Origin: Alcanivorax sp. 1008
GTDB taxonomy: Bacteria > Pseudomonadota > Gammaproteobacteria > Pseudomonadales > Alcanivoracaceae
DNA length: 64,000 bases
Reading direction: 5' to 3'
Assembly (NCBI RefSeq): GCF_020667895.1
Contig: NZ_JAFMPS010000001.1
Span: 372,001 to 436,000 of the forward strand
Positions within the stretch are counted from its first letter, which is position 1, and each line of letters begins with the position of its first letter. The translations under genes and the position numbers were made by a program. Shown piece by piece: positions 18,509-27,881 of this stretch. The notes beneath the pieces were generated by a model. It was not told where the DNA came from. It made no database searches and saw nothing but the letters and a program-made list of their open reading frames with translations.

Positions 18509-19657
18509 ATGGCCAGCACTTCGCCGCTTGTTGCTCTGGTTGCCGGCGAACAGTCCGGTGATATTCTTGGTGCAGGCCTGATGGCAGCTTTACGACAGCG
18601 TTATCCGGGTGTTCGCTTTATCGGTGTCGGCGGTAGCCTGATGGCAGAGCAGGGGCTGGAAAGTTTTTTCCCCATGGAGCGTCTTTCGGTGATGGGGATC
18701 ACCGAGGTGCTGGGACGTCTGCCGGAGCTTTTTCGTCTGCGTCGCCAGCTGGTGGACTTTCTGCTGCAGCAAAAGCCGGATGTGTGTATCGGTATCGATG
18801 CGCCGGATTTTAATTTAGGCATCGAAAGGCGATTACGCCAGGCAGGCATTCGTACCACCCACTATGTCAGCCCATCCGTGTGGGCATGGCGCAAGGGTCG
18901 AGTTAAAGGTATTCGTGCCAGCGTTGATCTGATGTTGGCACTGCTGCCGTTCGAGGCGCAGTTTTATCGCGATCACGACGTGCCGGTGGAGTTTGTTGGG
19001 CATCCTCTGGCCGACAAGATTCCCATGCGTATGGATGCACCGGCACTTCGAGCGCAACTGAACTTACCGATGCAGCGCACTATTATTAGCGTACTGCCCG
19101 GCAGCCGCGGCGGTGAAGTCAAAGCTCTCTGGCCCACCTTCCTCAAGGTGATTGATGAGCTTGCTGCCCGTCGGCCGGAGCTGCACTTTGTCGTCCCGGC
19201 CGCGAATCCCGCCCGTCGTCAGCAGATCGACGCCACACTGGCCGGGCAGTCACGTCCCTACCTTACCGTCATCGATGGCCATAGCCGTGAGGCTATGGCC
19301 GCCTCGGATCTGGTGCTACTGGCATCCGGTACCGCCACACTGGAAGCTTTGCTGGTAAAACGGCCCATGGTGATTGCTTACCGGGTAGGCTGGATTACCT
19401 ACTGGATAGCCCGCTCCCTGGCGGTTACCGATATTGTTGGCCTGCCCAACCTGCTCGCCGGTCAAACGGTGGTGCCGGAGGTTATTCAAGGCAATATGAC
19501 AGCGGATAACCTGATTGCTGAGCTGGAGCTATGGCTCGATGCCCCACAGCGTGCTGCAGAGCTGGTGGAGCGCTTTGATCAGATTCATCAGCAGCTCAGC
19601 CGTAATGCCAGTGAGCGGGCCGCCGCCGCTGTCTCTGCTCTGATGGAGCAGGAGTGA
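18509..19657 (+). CDS. lpxB: lipid-A-disaccharide synthase
   Basis: GT19 glycosyltransferase joining UDP-2,3-diacylglucosamine and lipid X at the inner membrane. It is 382 aa. [71 protein letters not shown] and [12 protein letters not shown] are the diagnostic blocks. The start is ATG 18509. The stop overlaps a GTG start for rnhB. Confidence 0.96.
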   Translation: MASTSPLVALVAGEQSGDILGAGLMAALRQRYPGVRFIGVGGSLMAEQGLESFFPMERLSVMGITEVLGRLPELFRLRRQLVDFLLQQKPDVCIGIDAPDFNLGIERRLRQAGIRTTHYVSPSVWAWRKGRVKGIRASVDLMLALLPFEAQFYRDHDVPVEFVGHPLADKIPMRMDAPALRAQLNLPMQRTIISVLPGSRGGEVKALWPTFLKVIDELAARRPELHFVVPAANPARRQQIDATLAGQSRPYLTVIDGHSREAMAASDLVLLASGTATLEALLVKRPMVIAYRVGWITYWIARSLAVTDIVGLPNLLAGQTVVPEVIQGNMTADNLIAELELWLDAPQRAAELVERFDQIHQQLSRNASERAAAAVSALMEQE

Positions 19658-20292
19658 GCCATCCATTTTCCGAATACCCGCTGACGGAGCCTTTTCTGCC
19701 CAGCGCATTTGTCTGGCGGCCAGGCCTGCTGATCGCCGGTGTGGATGAGGTGGGTCGAGGCCCGTTGGTCGGCGCGGTGGTAACCGCTGCGGTAATTCTT
19801 GACCCGAGCAAACCGATTGCCGGTTTGGCAGACAGTAAAGTCCTATCGGAAAAACGCCGTCAATTGCTGGCCCCTTTGATTCGTGAAAATGCTCTGGCGT
19901 GGAGCCTGGGCCGGGCGGAAGCAGAGGAAATCGACCAATTAAATATTTTTCATGCCACCATGCTGGCAATGCGCAGGGCGGTGGCAGGGCTGGCCATTGA
20001 GGCTCAGGCCGTGTTGGTGGATGGTAACAAGGTCCCAGACTTCGGTTGCCCGGCCCAGGCGGTGGTCAAAGGTGACCGTCGCATTCCGGCTATTAGCGCC
20101 GCTTCTATTATTGCCAAAGTGGCCCGCGACGAAGAAATGCGGCTACTGCACCAGCGTCACCCGGATTACGGGTTTGATCGCCATAAAGGGTATCCTACTG
20201 CCGAGCATATGGCGGCTTTACAGCGGCTGGGACCGTTGCCGGAACACCGCCGCTCCTATGCTCCTGTGGCCCGCTGTTTGGGGCTCGTCTGA
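19654..20292 (+). CDS. rnhB: ribonuclease HII
   Basis: Removes ribonucleotides and RNA primers from RNA-DNA hybrids. It is 212 aa. [20 protein letters not shown] carries the first acidic pair (DE), [12 protein letters not shown] and [10 protein letters not shown] the next acidic residues, and [12 protein letters not shown] with HKGYPTAEH complete the family pattern. I use GTG 19654, which overlaps the lpxB stop by four bases. There is no ATG before the catalytic motif. The lpxB-rnhB-dnaE order is conserved. Confidence 0.94.
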   Translation: MSHPFSEYPLTEPFLPSAFVWRPGLLIAGVDEVGRGPLVGAVVTAAVILDPSKPIAGLADSKVLSEKRRQLLAPLIRENALAWSLGRAEAEEIDQLNIFHATMLAMRRAVAGLAIEAQAVLVDGNKVPDFGCPAQAVVKGDRRIPAISAASIIAKVARDEEMRLLHQRHPDYGFDRHKGYPTAEHMAALQRLGPLPEHRRSYAPVARCLGLV

Positions 20293-20325
20293 GCATTGAC
20301 TGATTTTTGATTCACTGGAGCCTGC

Positions 20326-23300
20326 ATGAGCCAACCCGCTTTCGTACATCTGCGTTTGCACACGGACTACTCGCTGGTGGACGGCGTGGTGCGGGTCAAG
20401 GGCTTGGCGAAGCGGTGTGCGGAGCTGGGTATGCCAGCGGTGGCGGTTACCGACGACTCCAACCTGTTCGGCCTGATCAAGTTCTACAGGGCGGCAGAGG
20501 GGGCTGGAATCAAGCCCATCGTTGGCGCGGATTTGTGGCTGGAGAGTCGTTTTATTGCCGACCCCGCGCCAGTCTGTGTGCTGGTCCGTAATGAACAGGG
20601 CTACCAGAATCTGGTGCTGCTTATTTCCCGGGCCTGGCAGCACAACCAGCAACGTGGCAAGGCGTTGATAAAACGAGAATGGCTGGCGGAGCTTAATGAC
20701 GGGCTGATTGTGCTGTCTGCGGCGCGCCATGGTGAGCTTGGCCAGCTATTGTTGGCTGAAAAAATCGAGCAGGCTGAGCAGCTGGCGACTGAGCTCAGTC
20801 AGTGGTTTCCAGAAAGTTTTTATCTTGAGGTGCAGCGCACCTCAAGGCCTGGCGACGAAAACTGTTTGCACGCCAGCGTGGCTCTGGCTAGTCGATTAAG
20901 TCTTCCATTGGTGGCCACTAACGATGTGCGCTTCCTCCATCAGGATGATTTCGATGCCCATGAGGCCAGAGTATGCATCCATGATGGGGCGGCTATTGAT
21001 GATCCTCGCCGCCCGCGTCGCTACAGTGATCAGCAGTATCTGAAAACCTCTGAGGAAATGCAGGAGTTGTTCAGTGATCTCCCAGAGGCGCTGGCCAACA
21101 GTGTGGAGATTGCTCGCCGCTGTACCCTGAATATCACCCTTGGGAAAAATTTTCTGCCTGAGTTTCCCATTCCTCAGGGGCAGACTATTGAGCAGTTTAT
21201 CGAGCAGGAATCTCGTACCGGCCTGAATGCGCGGCTGCAGCAGCTTTTTCATGATCCTGCGGAAATTGCCCGGCGTCGCCCCGAGTATGATGAGCGATTG
21301 CAGTTTGAACTGAATGTTATCAATCAGATGGGCTTTCCTGGCTACTTTCTGATTGTTTCCGACTTTATACGTTGGGCCAAAGCCAATGATGTACCCGTTG
21401 GACCAGGGCGGGGCTCGGGGGCGGGTTCGTTGGTGGCCTATGCGTTGGAAATTACCGATCTTGATCCGATCGAATATGACCTGCTGTTCGAGCGCTTTCT
21501 TAACCCGGACCGGGTGTCCATGCCTGACTTTGACGTCGACTTCTGTATGGACAAGCGTGACCGCGTAATTCAGTACGTGGCGGACAAGTATGGCCGGGAA
21601 GCGGTGGGGCAGATTATCACCTTCGGCTCAATGGCCGCCAAGGCGGTGGTGCGCGATGTGGCGCGCGTGCAAGGCAAGCCCTACGGTCTGGCTGATCGTT
21701 TGTCGAAGATGATTCCCGGCACGCCCGGCATGACATTGGAAAAGGCGCTGGAAGAAGAGGAACCGCTACGTGACCTGCTGGCCAGCTCGGGTAACGATGG
21801 CGACTCTGTCCGCGAAATCTGGGAAATGGCGCTTAAGCTGGAGGGCCTCACCCGAAATGTGGGCAAGCATGCCGGCGGCGTGGTTATCGCACCGGGTAAG
21901 TTGACGGATTTTGCTCCGTTGCATTGTGATGAGTTAGGCGAGAGCCTTGTTACCCAATATGACAAGGATGATGTGGAAGCTGCCGGGCTGGTGAAGTTTG
22001 ACTTTCTTGGTCTGAAGACCCTGACCATTATCGATTGGGCTGTAAAGGCAATTAATGCCCGTATTGTTCCCGCGGGCAATGAGCCAATCGATATCACCAC
22101 TATTCCGCTGACTGACAAGAAGAGTTTTGATCTGCTTAAGCAGGGCGAGACCACCGCGGTCTTCCAGCTTGAATCAGAGGGTATGAAGGGGCTGATTCGC
22201 AAACTCAAGCCTGACGTATTTGAAGATATTATTGCGTTGGTAGCGTTATATCGCCCGGGTCCATTGGAGTCGGGCATGGTGGATAACTTTATCAACCGCA
22301 AGCATGGTCGTGAGCCGCTGGCCTATCCGGATCCGCAGTATCAGCATGAATGGCTGAAACCCATTCTTGAGCCCACTTATGGGGTTATTTTGTATCAGGA
22401 ACAGGTGATGCAGATTGCCCAGGAGCTGGCCGGGTATACCTTGGGCGGTGCTGATTTGCTGCGCCGCGCTATGGGTAAGAAAAAGCCTGAGGAGATGGAG
22501 AAACAGCGCGCGGTCTTTGAAGGAGGCGCCAAAGAGAAAGGCGTCGACGCGGGGCTGGCCATCAAGATTTTTGATCTGGTGGAAAAGTTTGCCGGTTATG
22601 GTTTCAACAAGTCCCACTCTGCAGCCTATGCGCTGGTGGCTTATCAGACTGCTTGGTTGAAAGCCCATTATCCTGCGGAGTTTATGGCGGCGGTGATTTC
22701 TGCGGATATGCACAACACCGACAAGGTGGTGACCTTTATTGATGAGTGTCGTCATATGGGTCTCAAGGTGCTGCCGCCGGATGTAAACAGTTGTGGTTTT
22801 CGTTTTACCGCCAATCCGGAAGGCCATATTGTTTATGGACTGGGAGCCATTAAGGGATTGGGCGAAGCCCCGATCGACGCCATTGTCAGTGCTCGTGATG
22901 ATGATGGTCCGTTTGCTAATTTATTCGATTTCTGTCGGCGCATCGATTTGCGCAAGGTTAATCGACGTTCTCTGGAGGCATTGATTCGCGCTGGGGCGTT
23001 GGATCAGTTGGCGCCCGAGCGGGATGTTCAGGATCGCTCTACTTTGATGGCTACTCTCAGCGATGCGATTCAGGCGGCGGAGCAGGATGCACGTAACGCA
23101 GAGGCCGGCATGGGTGATTTGTTCGGTGGTGGGATCGAAGCCCAGTCGGTGACAGAAGTGGCATGGCAGACCACCAGACCGTGGCGTGATGATGTGCGCC
23201 TGCAAGGGGAAAAGGACACTCTGGGGCTGTTCCTGACTGGCCATCCTATTGATCAGTATGAAGCAGAGCTGCGTCATATGGTTAGCAGTCGCATTAACGC

Positions 23301-23832
23301 CTTGCAGCCCACTGGCAAGGGTGAGCTGGCCTTAATTGCAGGTCAGGTGGTGCAGCTACGCCAGACCAAGAGCAAGCAAAGTGGTGAGCGACTCGCGTTC
23401 ATTACTCTGGATGATAAAACCGGGCGCATTGAGGTTTCTGTCTTTGGTGAAGCCTATCGCCAGTATGGTGACCTGCTGCAGCAAGACGTGGTTCTCATTA
23501 TTCGTGGAGCTGTGCGGCGTCGGCCCCAAGGGGATGGCGAGATGGTGATCTCCGTATCCGCGGATGAAATCATGGATATTCGTCGTGCTCGAGAGCAGTT
23601 CGCTCGTCGTCTGCTGGTGCAGGTGCCAGTGGCTGACGGGTTGCCTGAGCAGCTGCGCCAACTACTAACCCCTTATCGTGGCGGCAATTGCCCGATCATG
23701 CTGCAGTTGGCCCATCCCTTGGGCAGTGGCCAGATGTTGCTAGGCGACGACTGGCATGTGGCGCCCGAAGAAGCCTTGCTAGACGACCTGCGCGGTCGCT
23801 TTGGCAGCCACGCGGTCACCCTGCAATACTGA
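20326..23832 (+). CDS. dnaE: DNA polymerase III alpha subunit
   Basis: Replicative polymerase catalytic subunit, 1168 aa, full length. The N-terminal PHP domain begins FVHLRLHTDYSLVDGVV. The polymerase active site PDFDVDFCMDKRD holds two catalytic Asp, with GPGRGSGAGSLVAYAL upstream. The HhH and OB-fold (IAGQVVQLRQTKSKQSGER) domains fill the C-terminus. It ends the long plus-strand run. The next gene on this strand is accA, three kilobases away, because a minus-strand glycosyltransferase block lies between. Confidence 0.98.
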   Translation: MSQPAFVHLRLHTDYSLVDGVVRVKGLAKRCAELGMPAVAVTDDSNLFGLIKFYRAAEGAGIKPIVGADLWLESRFIADPAPVCVLVRNEQGYQNLVLLISRAWQHNQQRGKALIKREWLAELNDGLIVLSAARHGELGQLLLAEKIEQAEQLATELSQWFPESFYLEVQRTSRPGDENCLHASVALASRLSLPLVATNDVRFLHQDDFDAHEARVCIHDGAAIDDPRRPRRYSDQQYLKTSEEMQELFSDLPEALANSVEIARRCTLNITLGKNFLPEFPIPQGQTIEQFIEQESRTGLNARLQQLFHDPAEIARRRPEYDERLQFELNVINQMGFPGYFLIVSDFIRWAKANDVPVGPGRGSGAGSLVAYALEITDLDPIEYDLLFERFLNPDRVSMPDFDVDFCMDKRDRVIQYVADKYGREAVGQIITFGSMAAKAVVRDVARVQGKPYGLADRLSKMIPGTPGMTLEKALEEEEPLRDLLASSGNDGDSVREIWEMALKLEGLTRNVGKHAGGVVIAPGKLTDFAPLHCDELGESLVTQYDKDDVEAAGLVKFDFLGLKTLTIIDWAVKAINARIVPAGNEPIDITTIPLTDKKSFDLLKQGETTAVFQLESEGMKGLIRKLKPDVFEDIIALVALYRPGPLESGMVDNFINRKHGREPLAYPDPQYQHEWLKPILEPTYGVILYQEQVMQIAQELAGYTLGGADLLRRAMGKKKPEEMEKQRAVFEGGAKEKGVDAGLAIKIFDLVEKFAGYGFNKSHSAAYALVAYQTAWLKAHYPAEFMAAVISADMHNTDKVVTFIDECRHMGLKVLPPDVNSCGFRFTANPEGHIVYGLGAIKGLGEAPIDAIVSARDDDGPFANLFDFCRRIDLRKVNRRSLEALIRAGALDQLAPERDVQDRSTLMATLSDAIQAAEQDARNAEAGMGDLFGGGIEAQSVTEVAWQTTRPWRDDVRLQGEKDTLGLFLTGHPIDQYEAELRHMVSSRINALQPTGKGELALIAGQVVQLRQTKSKQSGERLAFITLDDKTGRIEVSVFGEAYRQYGDLLQQDVVLIIRGAVRRRPQGDGEMVISVSADEIMDIRRAREQFARRLLVQVPVADGLPEQLRQLLTPYRGGNCPIMLQLAHPLGSGQMLLGDDWHVAPEEALLDDLRGRFGSHAVTLQY

Positions 23833-23846
23833 CCTGCCGCCAGGCA

Positions 23847-25310
23847 TTACTTGGGAATGACCCCGGATAACAGCCAATCTCCAGTTGCTGCTCGCACTTT
23901 CAGGCTGGCCTGACGTTCTTCAGATAGCCGGTTATATTGCCTGCGCTGAATTGCCAGTTGTATCGGCCTCTGTGCTGCCACCTGATCTATTTCTTCCTCG
24001 TTTAGCAGGTAAGTCACAGGGCGTTGAAGATAAAAGTTAGCGGAGTACTGTCGACGGTCACCATAGAAGTAAAGAGGTATGGAAACGTCTCCTTGGGATT
24101 TGTAATAACTTATCAGCATCTTCGTCGAGTTTAATTGGTCAGCATTGACCACCACATAGATCAGGGAAGACAGCATCACAAAGCTTGAAAAAATAACTCC
24201 GCTAAGAACAGTTTTCAGAGATTGTGTGTGAGGCAGTCTTCGCGACATCATCTCGCTGGCCAAAAGGGCAATGGCTGGTGCTGCAGGCAGCACATAGGTG
24301 ATCAGCACATTGCCTGACATGGTAAAAAACAGCATGGGTGAAAGCGCCCACAGGAGCAGAAAGCGCTTCCATAGACGAGCATTTTGAGCGTCATCAGATT
24401 TTATTTGCTGCTTGCTTTTGTTGCGCCCGCGATAAACGGCAGCGGGAATCAGGAATGTCCATGGCAGGAACGCTGCCAGAGCAAACAGCCAGATACTGCC
24501 CCGTGGAAAGTCATGGGCTTTGCCATAAAGGTCACCGCTCCAGCCGCTTACGGTAAAGCGCTTCCAGTGTTCGCCGACCAGAAAGTATTCAAGGAAACCC
24601 GGCGTGCGCTGTTCCGCCAACCAGTACCAGGGAACGCTTAGCAGTAGCGTGAAAAGCAGTCCGCGTATCCATGGGATTCGTTGCCAGACAAGCACCAGCT
24701 TGCCGTTCCAAAGCGTCCAAAGCCCCAGGGGTAGCCCACACAGAACCACCGCAACGGGGCCTTTGGCCAATAGGCCGACAGCAAGCCCGACAAACAGCAT
24801 GAATGATCCGCCAAGGCGAGGGCCGGATTGTTCCATGGCCAGCCAGAATCCAGCCATGGTCATGGTTATGCCGACGGTCATCAGCATGTCCGTCATTACC
24901 GCGCCGCTGGCAATCAGAAATAGCATGGATGAGCCCAGGATTGCGGTGGCCATGGTGGCCACTTCCACGCTGCGTCGGCGAGCAAGGTGCCAGGTTCCAG
25001 CGGCAGTAATAATGCCGAATAGCCAGTGGGGAAACCGGGCGCCAAACTCGTTGATGCCGAACAACGATAGGCCAGTGCTGGTGGCCCACACTGATGCCGG
25101 CGGCTTGCCCCAGAAGGGTTCACCGTAGTCAATCCATGGAGTTATCCAGTCGCCACTGGTCAGCATCAGCCTGCCCATTTCGCCATAGCGCGCTTCAGTG
25201 GTTTCCATCAACGGGTAAAGACCAATTGAAACAAGCCTGATAAGAGCCAGAAAGACAATGGCAACCCAAATGGCCTGTAGTTGTCCTGTGTGTTTATCTG
25301 CTTGCGGCAT
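23847..25310 (-). CDS. ArnT/PMT-like integral-membrane glycosyltransferase
   Basis: Multi-pass membrane protein of 487 aa in the GT83/PMT_2 group, which moves a sugar from an undecaprenyl-phosphate donor to a periplasmic acceptor, in ArnT to lipid A. The family N-terminal loop is present: METTEARYGEMGRLMLTSGD followed by W-x-TPW and FWGKPP, with the acidic residues thought catalytic. About eleven hydrophobic helices follow, then a soluble C-terminal part from about residue 400. It overlaps the GtrB-like gene by 17 bp and is last of a three-gene minus-strand operon. The sugar and the acceptor are unknown. The dnaE stop is 14 bp away, convergent. Confidence 0.85.
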   Translation of the reverse strand: MPQADKHTGQLQAIWVAIVFLALIRLVSIGLYPLMETTEARYGEMGRLMLTSGDWITPWIDYGEPFWGKPPASVWATSTGLSLFGINEFGARFPHWLFGIITAAGTWHLARRRSVEVATMATAILGSSMLFLIASGAVMTDMLMTVGITMTMAGFWLAMEQSGPRLGGSFMLFVGLAVGLLAKGPVAVVLCGLPLGLWTLWNGKLVLVWQRIPWIRGLLFTLLLSVPWYWLAEQRTPGFLEYFLVGEHWKRFTVSGWSGDLYGKAHDFPRGSIWLFALAAFLPWTFLIPAAVYRGRNKSKQQIKSDDAQNARLWKRFLLLWALSPMLFFTMSGNVLITYVLPAAPAIALLASEMMSRRLPHTQSLKTVLSGVIFSSFVMLSSLIYVVVNADQLNSTKMLISYYKSQGDVSIPLYFYGDRRQYSANFYLQRPVTYLLNEEEIDQVAAQRPIQLAIQRRQYNRLSEERQASLKVRAATGDWLLSGVIPK

Positions 25311-26301
25311 GATTCACTCGGAGGTCGGCTTTGACGGCTCTGGTAGTTTGCGCAGGGTGATAGTAGTCAAGAAGGTAAAGAGGGCGCTGCTTGCTCTCGA
25401 TAAACAATCTGCCGACGTATTCGCCCATGATGCCGATGGCCATGAGCTGTAGCCCACCCATAAATAGAATGGTGAGAATAAGTGTCGGGAAACCATCAAC
25501 AGGGTCGCCAAAGAACAGTGTTTTTATCAGGAAGAAGAGTCCTAGTAGCACAGCTAGTAACGCGCTGGCGAAGCCAGCATAGGAGGCCAGCTTTATCGGC
25601 ATAACGGAAAACGAGGTAATGCCTTCAATGGCAAAATTCCATAGCTTCCAATAATGAAACTTGCTGCTTCCCGCCGCCCGCGGATCGCGGTCATATTCGA
25701 TGATGATATTATGGTAGCCAACCCATGAGAAAAGACCCTTCATAAAACGGTTGCGCTCTGGCATGGCATTAAGCGCATCTACTACGCGCCTGCTTAGAAG
25801 GCGAAAGTCACCTACGTCACGTTGAATGGGAACTTCACCGATTTTCTCCATGACCTGATAAAAGTGGGCAGCTGTTTTCTTTTTTAGCCAGGTTTCGCCA
25901 TGACGATGGCGGCGCCGCATATTGACAATGTCTGCGCCCTGCTCGAAGGCGCTCAGCATGGAAGGAATAAGCTCAGGCGGGTCCTGCAGGTCAGCATCAA
26001 TGATAATTACGGCTTGCCCGCATGATGCTTCCAGTCCTGCCGACATGGCCGCTTCTTTGCCAAAGTTACGGCTAAGGCTTATATGGCCGACTCTGGGGTC
26101 GGTGTTACGCAGGCCCTCGATAATTCTAGCGCTCGCATCACGGCTGCCATCGTTGATGTAAATGATTTCAGTGTCATCTCTTAACGATCCCAAAGATTCT
26201 GTCAGGCGCTGGTGAAAAATTGCCAGCACTTCCTGCTCATTGAATACGGGTACCACAATGGAGAGTGCGGGCTTTTCCAGGGAGAGATTCATTTTATTCA
26301 T
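25294..26301 (-). CDS. GtrB-like undecaprenyl-phosphate glycosyltransferase (GT2)
   Basis: Predicted to transfer a sugar from a nucleotide donor to undecaprenyl phosphate on the cytoplasmic face. It is 335 aa. SIVVPVFNEQEVL begins the GT2 fold, IYINDGSRDAS and IIIDADLQDPPELI hold the DXD-type metal site, and RMS-like catalytic residues follow in the VGDFRLLSRRVVDAL region. Two C-terminal membrane helices (about 235-262 and 270-295) are diagnostic of the GtrB/DPMS type. It overlaps both neighbours (8 bp with GtrA, 17 bp with the ArnT-like gene), so all three are probably made together. Confidence 0.9.
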   Translation of the reverse strand: MNKMNLSLEKPALSIVVPVFNEQEVLAIFHQRLTESLGSLRDDTEIIYINDGSRDASARIIEGLRNTDPRVGHISLSRNFGKEAAMSAGLEASCGQAVIIIDADLQDPPELIPSMLSAFEQGADIVNMRRRHRHGETWLKKKTAAHFYQVMEKIGEVPIQRDVGDFRLLSRRVVDALNAMPERNRFMKGLFSWVGYHNIIIEYDRDPRAAGSSKFHYWKLWNFAIEGITSFSVMPIKLASYAGFASALLAVLLGLFFLIKTLFFGDPVDGFPTLILTILFMGGLQLMAIGIMGEYVGRLFIESKQRPLYLLDYYHPAQTTRAVKADLRVNHAASR

Positions 26302-26665
26302 GGAAGGTCCACCAGTGGTTCAGGACGAAGGTTAATGCGAGGGCGGTCAGGGTGGCGATTAGCTGGGCGATCAAGTAGTAGATCTGGACGGTTTCCGTTA
26401 GCCACCAGACGGTAGAGGTATTGATCGCCATTCCGACGCCGGCGACGGCCAGAAAACGCGGCAGAGTAACCAAGGCGGATGCCTTGCTGGAAAAGGTGTA
26501 GATACGGTTGCCAGTGTAAGCAACAAGGGCGCCAACAAGGCTTCCCCACCAAGTGGCCACGGTGGCGGTTTGCTGCATCTGCTCAACCAGCAGGATGAGG
26601 ACGCCATAGTGGACAGACGTGGCCATGATGCCGACAAGTGAGTAGCGTAGTGCGGCTGTGTACAT
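26294..26665 (-). CDS. GtrA-family membrane protein
   Basis: Small four-helix membrane protein of 123 aa, proposed to flip Und-P-sugar across the inner membrane. RYSLVGIMATSVHYGVLILL is helix 1, the conserved GNRIYTFSS lies after helix 2, and the C-terminus LTFVLNHWWTF is the typical GtrA ending. It is the first gene of the GtrA-GtrB-ArnT-like operon and is divergent from accA across 200 bp. Confidence 0.9.
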   Translation of the reverse strand: MYTAALRYSLVGIMATSVHYGVLILLVEQMQQTATVATWWGSLVGALVAYTGNRIYTFSSKASALVTLPRFLAVAGVGMAINTSTVWWLTETVQIYYLIAQLIATLTALALTFVLNHWWTFHE

Positions 26666-26729
26666 AGCTGGCGTGGCAACCCCGAGTGGATAGTTGGCCT
26701 AGCCTGCGCCTGCTGTCTTAACTAAGCCT

Positions 26730-26755
26730 TAACCCCGGCAGATGGGCGGGGGTTA
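26730..26755. repeat. inverted repeat between gtrA and accA
   Basis: TAACCCC (26730-26736) and GGGGTTA (26749-26755) form a 7-bp dyad with a 12-base loop, in the middle of the divergent gtrA/accA region. It could be an operator or a transcript hairpin; nothing else in 26666-26865 stands out except the accA promoter candidate. Confidence 0.4.
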
Positions 26756-26797
26756 CAGTTTGCAATGCAATTCCGGTGCTGTAGCAGGGTGCTAAGG

Positions 26798-26826
26798 GTG
26801 ACGATCCGCCGTGGCCCCGCTACACT
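26798..26826 (+). promoter_or_regulatory. candidate sigma-70 promoter of accA
   Basis: GTGACG (26798-26803), 17-base spacer, TACACT (26821-26826). The -35 matches four of six and the -10 four of six positions. It would give a leader of about 33 bases before the accA ATG. Confidence 0.45.
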
Positions 26827-26865
26827 TGGGCCACTTTCAGGCTATCGAGTGGAACTGGCAGACAA

Positions 26866-27837
26866 ATGAACCCGAATTTCCTCGAATTTGAGCAACCTAT
26901 CGCAGAGCTGGAGGCGAAGATCGAGGAGCTGCGGCTGGTCGGTAATGGCAGCGAGGTCAATATCTCGGAAGAGATTCGCCGTCTGCAGGACAAAAGCATT
27001 GGTCTGACCGAGTCCATTTTCAAAAATCTGACTTCCTGGCAGATTTCCCAGCTGGCTCGTCATCCGCATCGCCCTTATACCCTGGACTATCTGCGCCGGG
27101 TGTTTACTGATTTTGATGAGTTGCACGGTGATCGCACTTTTGCCGACGACGCGGCCATTGTTGCCGGCATTGCGCGAATCGAGGGGCGTCCGGTGATGGT
27201 AATTGGCCATCAGAAGGGGCGGTCAGTAAAAGAGAAGGTGCGACGTAACTTTGGCATGCCTCGCCCTGAGGGGTATCGCAAGGCTTTGCGTTTGATGGAA
27301 ATGGCAGAACGTTTCCGGCTGCCGATAGTGACATTTATTGATACTCCCGGAGCCTTCCCCGGTATCGATGCGGAAGAGCGAGGCCAGAGCGAGGCCATTG
27401 CCCGTAACCTGATGGTTATGTCGAGACTGCGGGTGCCGATTATTGCCACGGTGGTGGGTGAGGGCGGCTCTGGTGGTGCGCTGGCCATTGGCGTGTGTGA
27501 CCACCTGCAGATGCTGCAGTACTCCACCTATTCAGTTATTTCTCCGGAGGGCTGTGCCTCTATCCTGTGGCGCAGCGCGGATAAGGCGCCGGACGCGGCG
27601 GAGGCCATGGGCCTGACGGCCGGTCGTCTGCACGAACTGGGCATTGTTGATGAGGTGTTACCGGAACCGCTTGGTGGTGCCCATCGTGATTATGACCAGA
27701 TGGCTGAGCGGGTGCGGCAGAGTTTACTGGTCCAGCTTGATAAGCTTGGTAGTCTGGCGCCGGATGAGCTGGTATCCCGGCGCTACAAGCGTCTGGCTGG
27801 TTACAGCAATGTGGCAGGCAAGCCTGGCGCCGAATAA
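26866..27837 (+). CDS. accA: acetyl-CoA carboxylase carboxyltransferase subunit alpha
   Basis: Forms the carboxyltransferase half-reaction of acetyl-CoA carboxylase with AccD, giving malonyl-CoA for fatty acids. It is 323 aa. [20 protein letters not shown] is the usual N-terminus, [11 protein letters not shown] and [12 protein letters not shown] are conserved, and [20 protein letters not shown] with [12 protein letters not shown] form the CoA/oxyanion region. Start ATG 26866. It opens the second long plus-strand run and is followed 44 bp later by tilS. Confidence 0.98.
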   Translation: MNPNFLEFEQPIAELEAKIEELRLVGNGSEVNISEEIRRLQDKSIGLTESIFKNLTSWQISQLARHPHRPYTLDYLRRVFTDFDELHGDRTFADDAAIVAGIARIEGRPVMVIGHQKGRSVKEKVRRNFGMPRPEGYRKALRLMEMAERFRLPIVTFIDTPGAFPGIDAEERGQSEAIARNLMVMSRLRVPIIATVVGEGGSGGALAIGVCDHLQMLQYSTYSVISPEGCASILWRSADKAPDAAEAMGLTAGRLHELGIVDEVLPEPLGGAHRDYDQMAERVRQSLLVQLDKLGSLAPDELVSRRYKRLAGYSNVAGKPGAE

Positions 27838-27881
27838 CCGGGCTCCTTGCACTGGGCGTGTTATCAGGGCAGGGCAGATTC

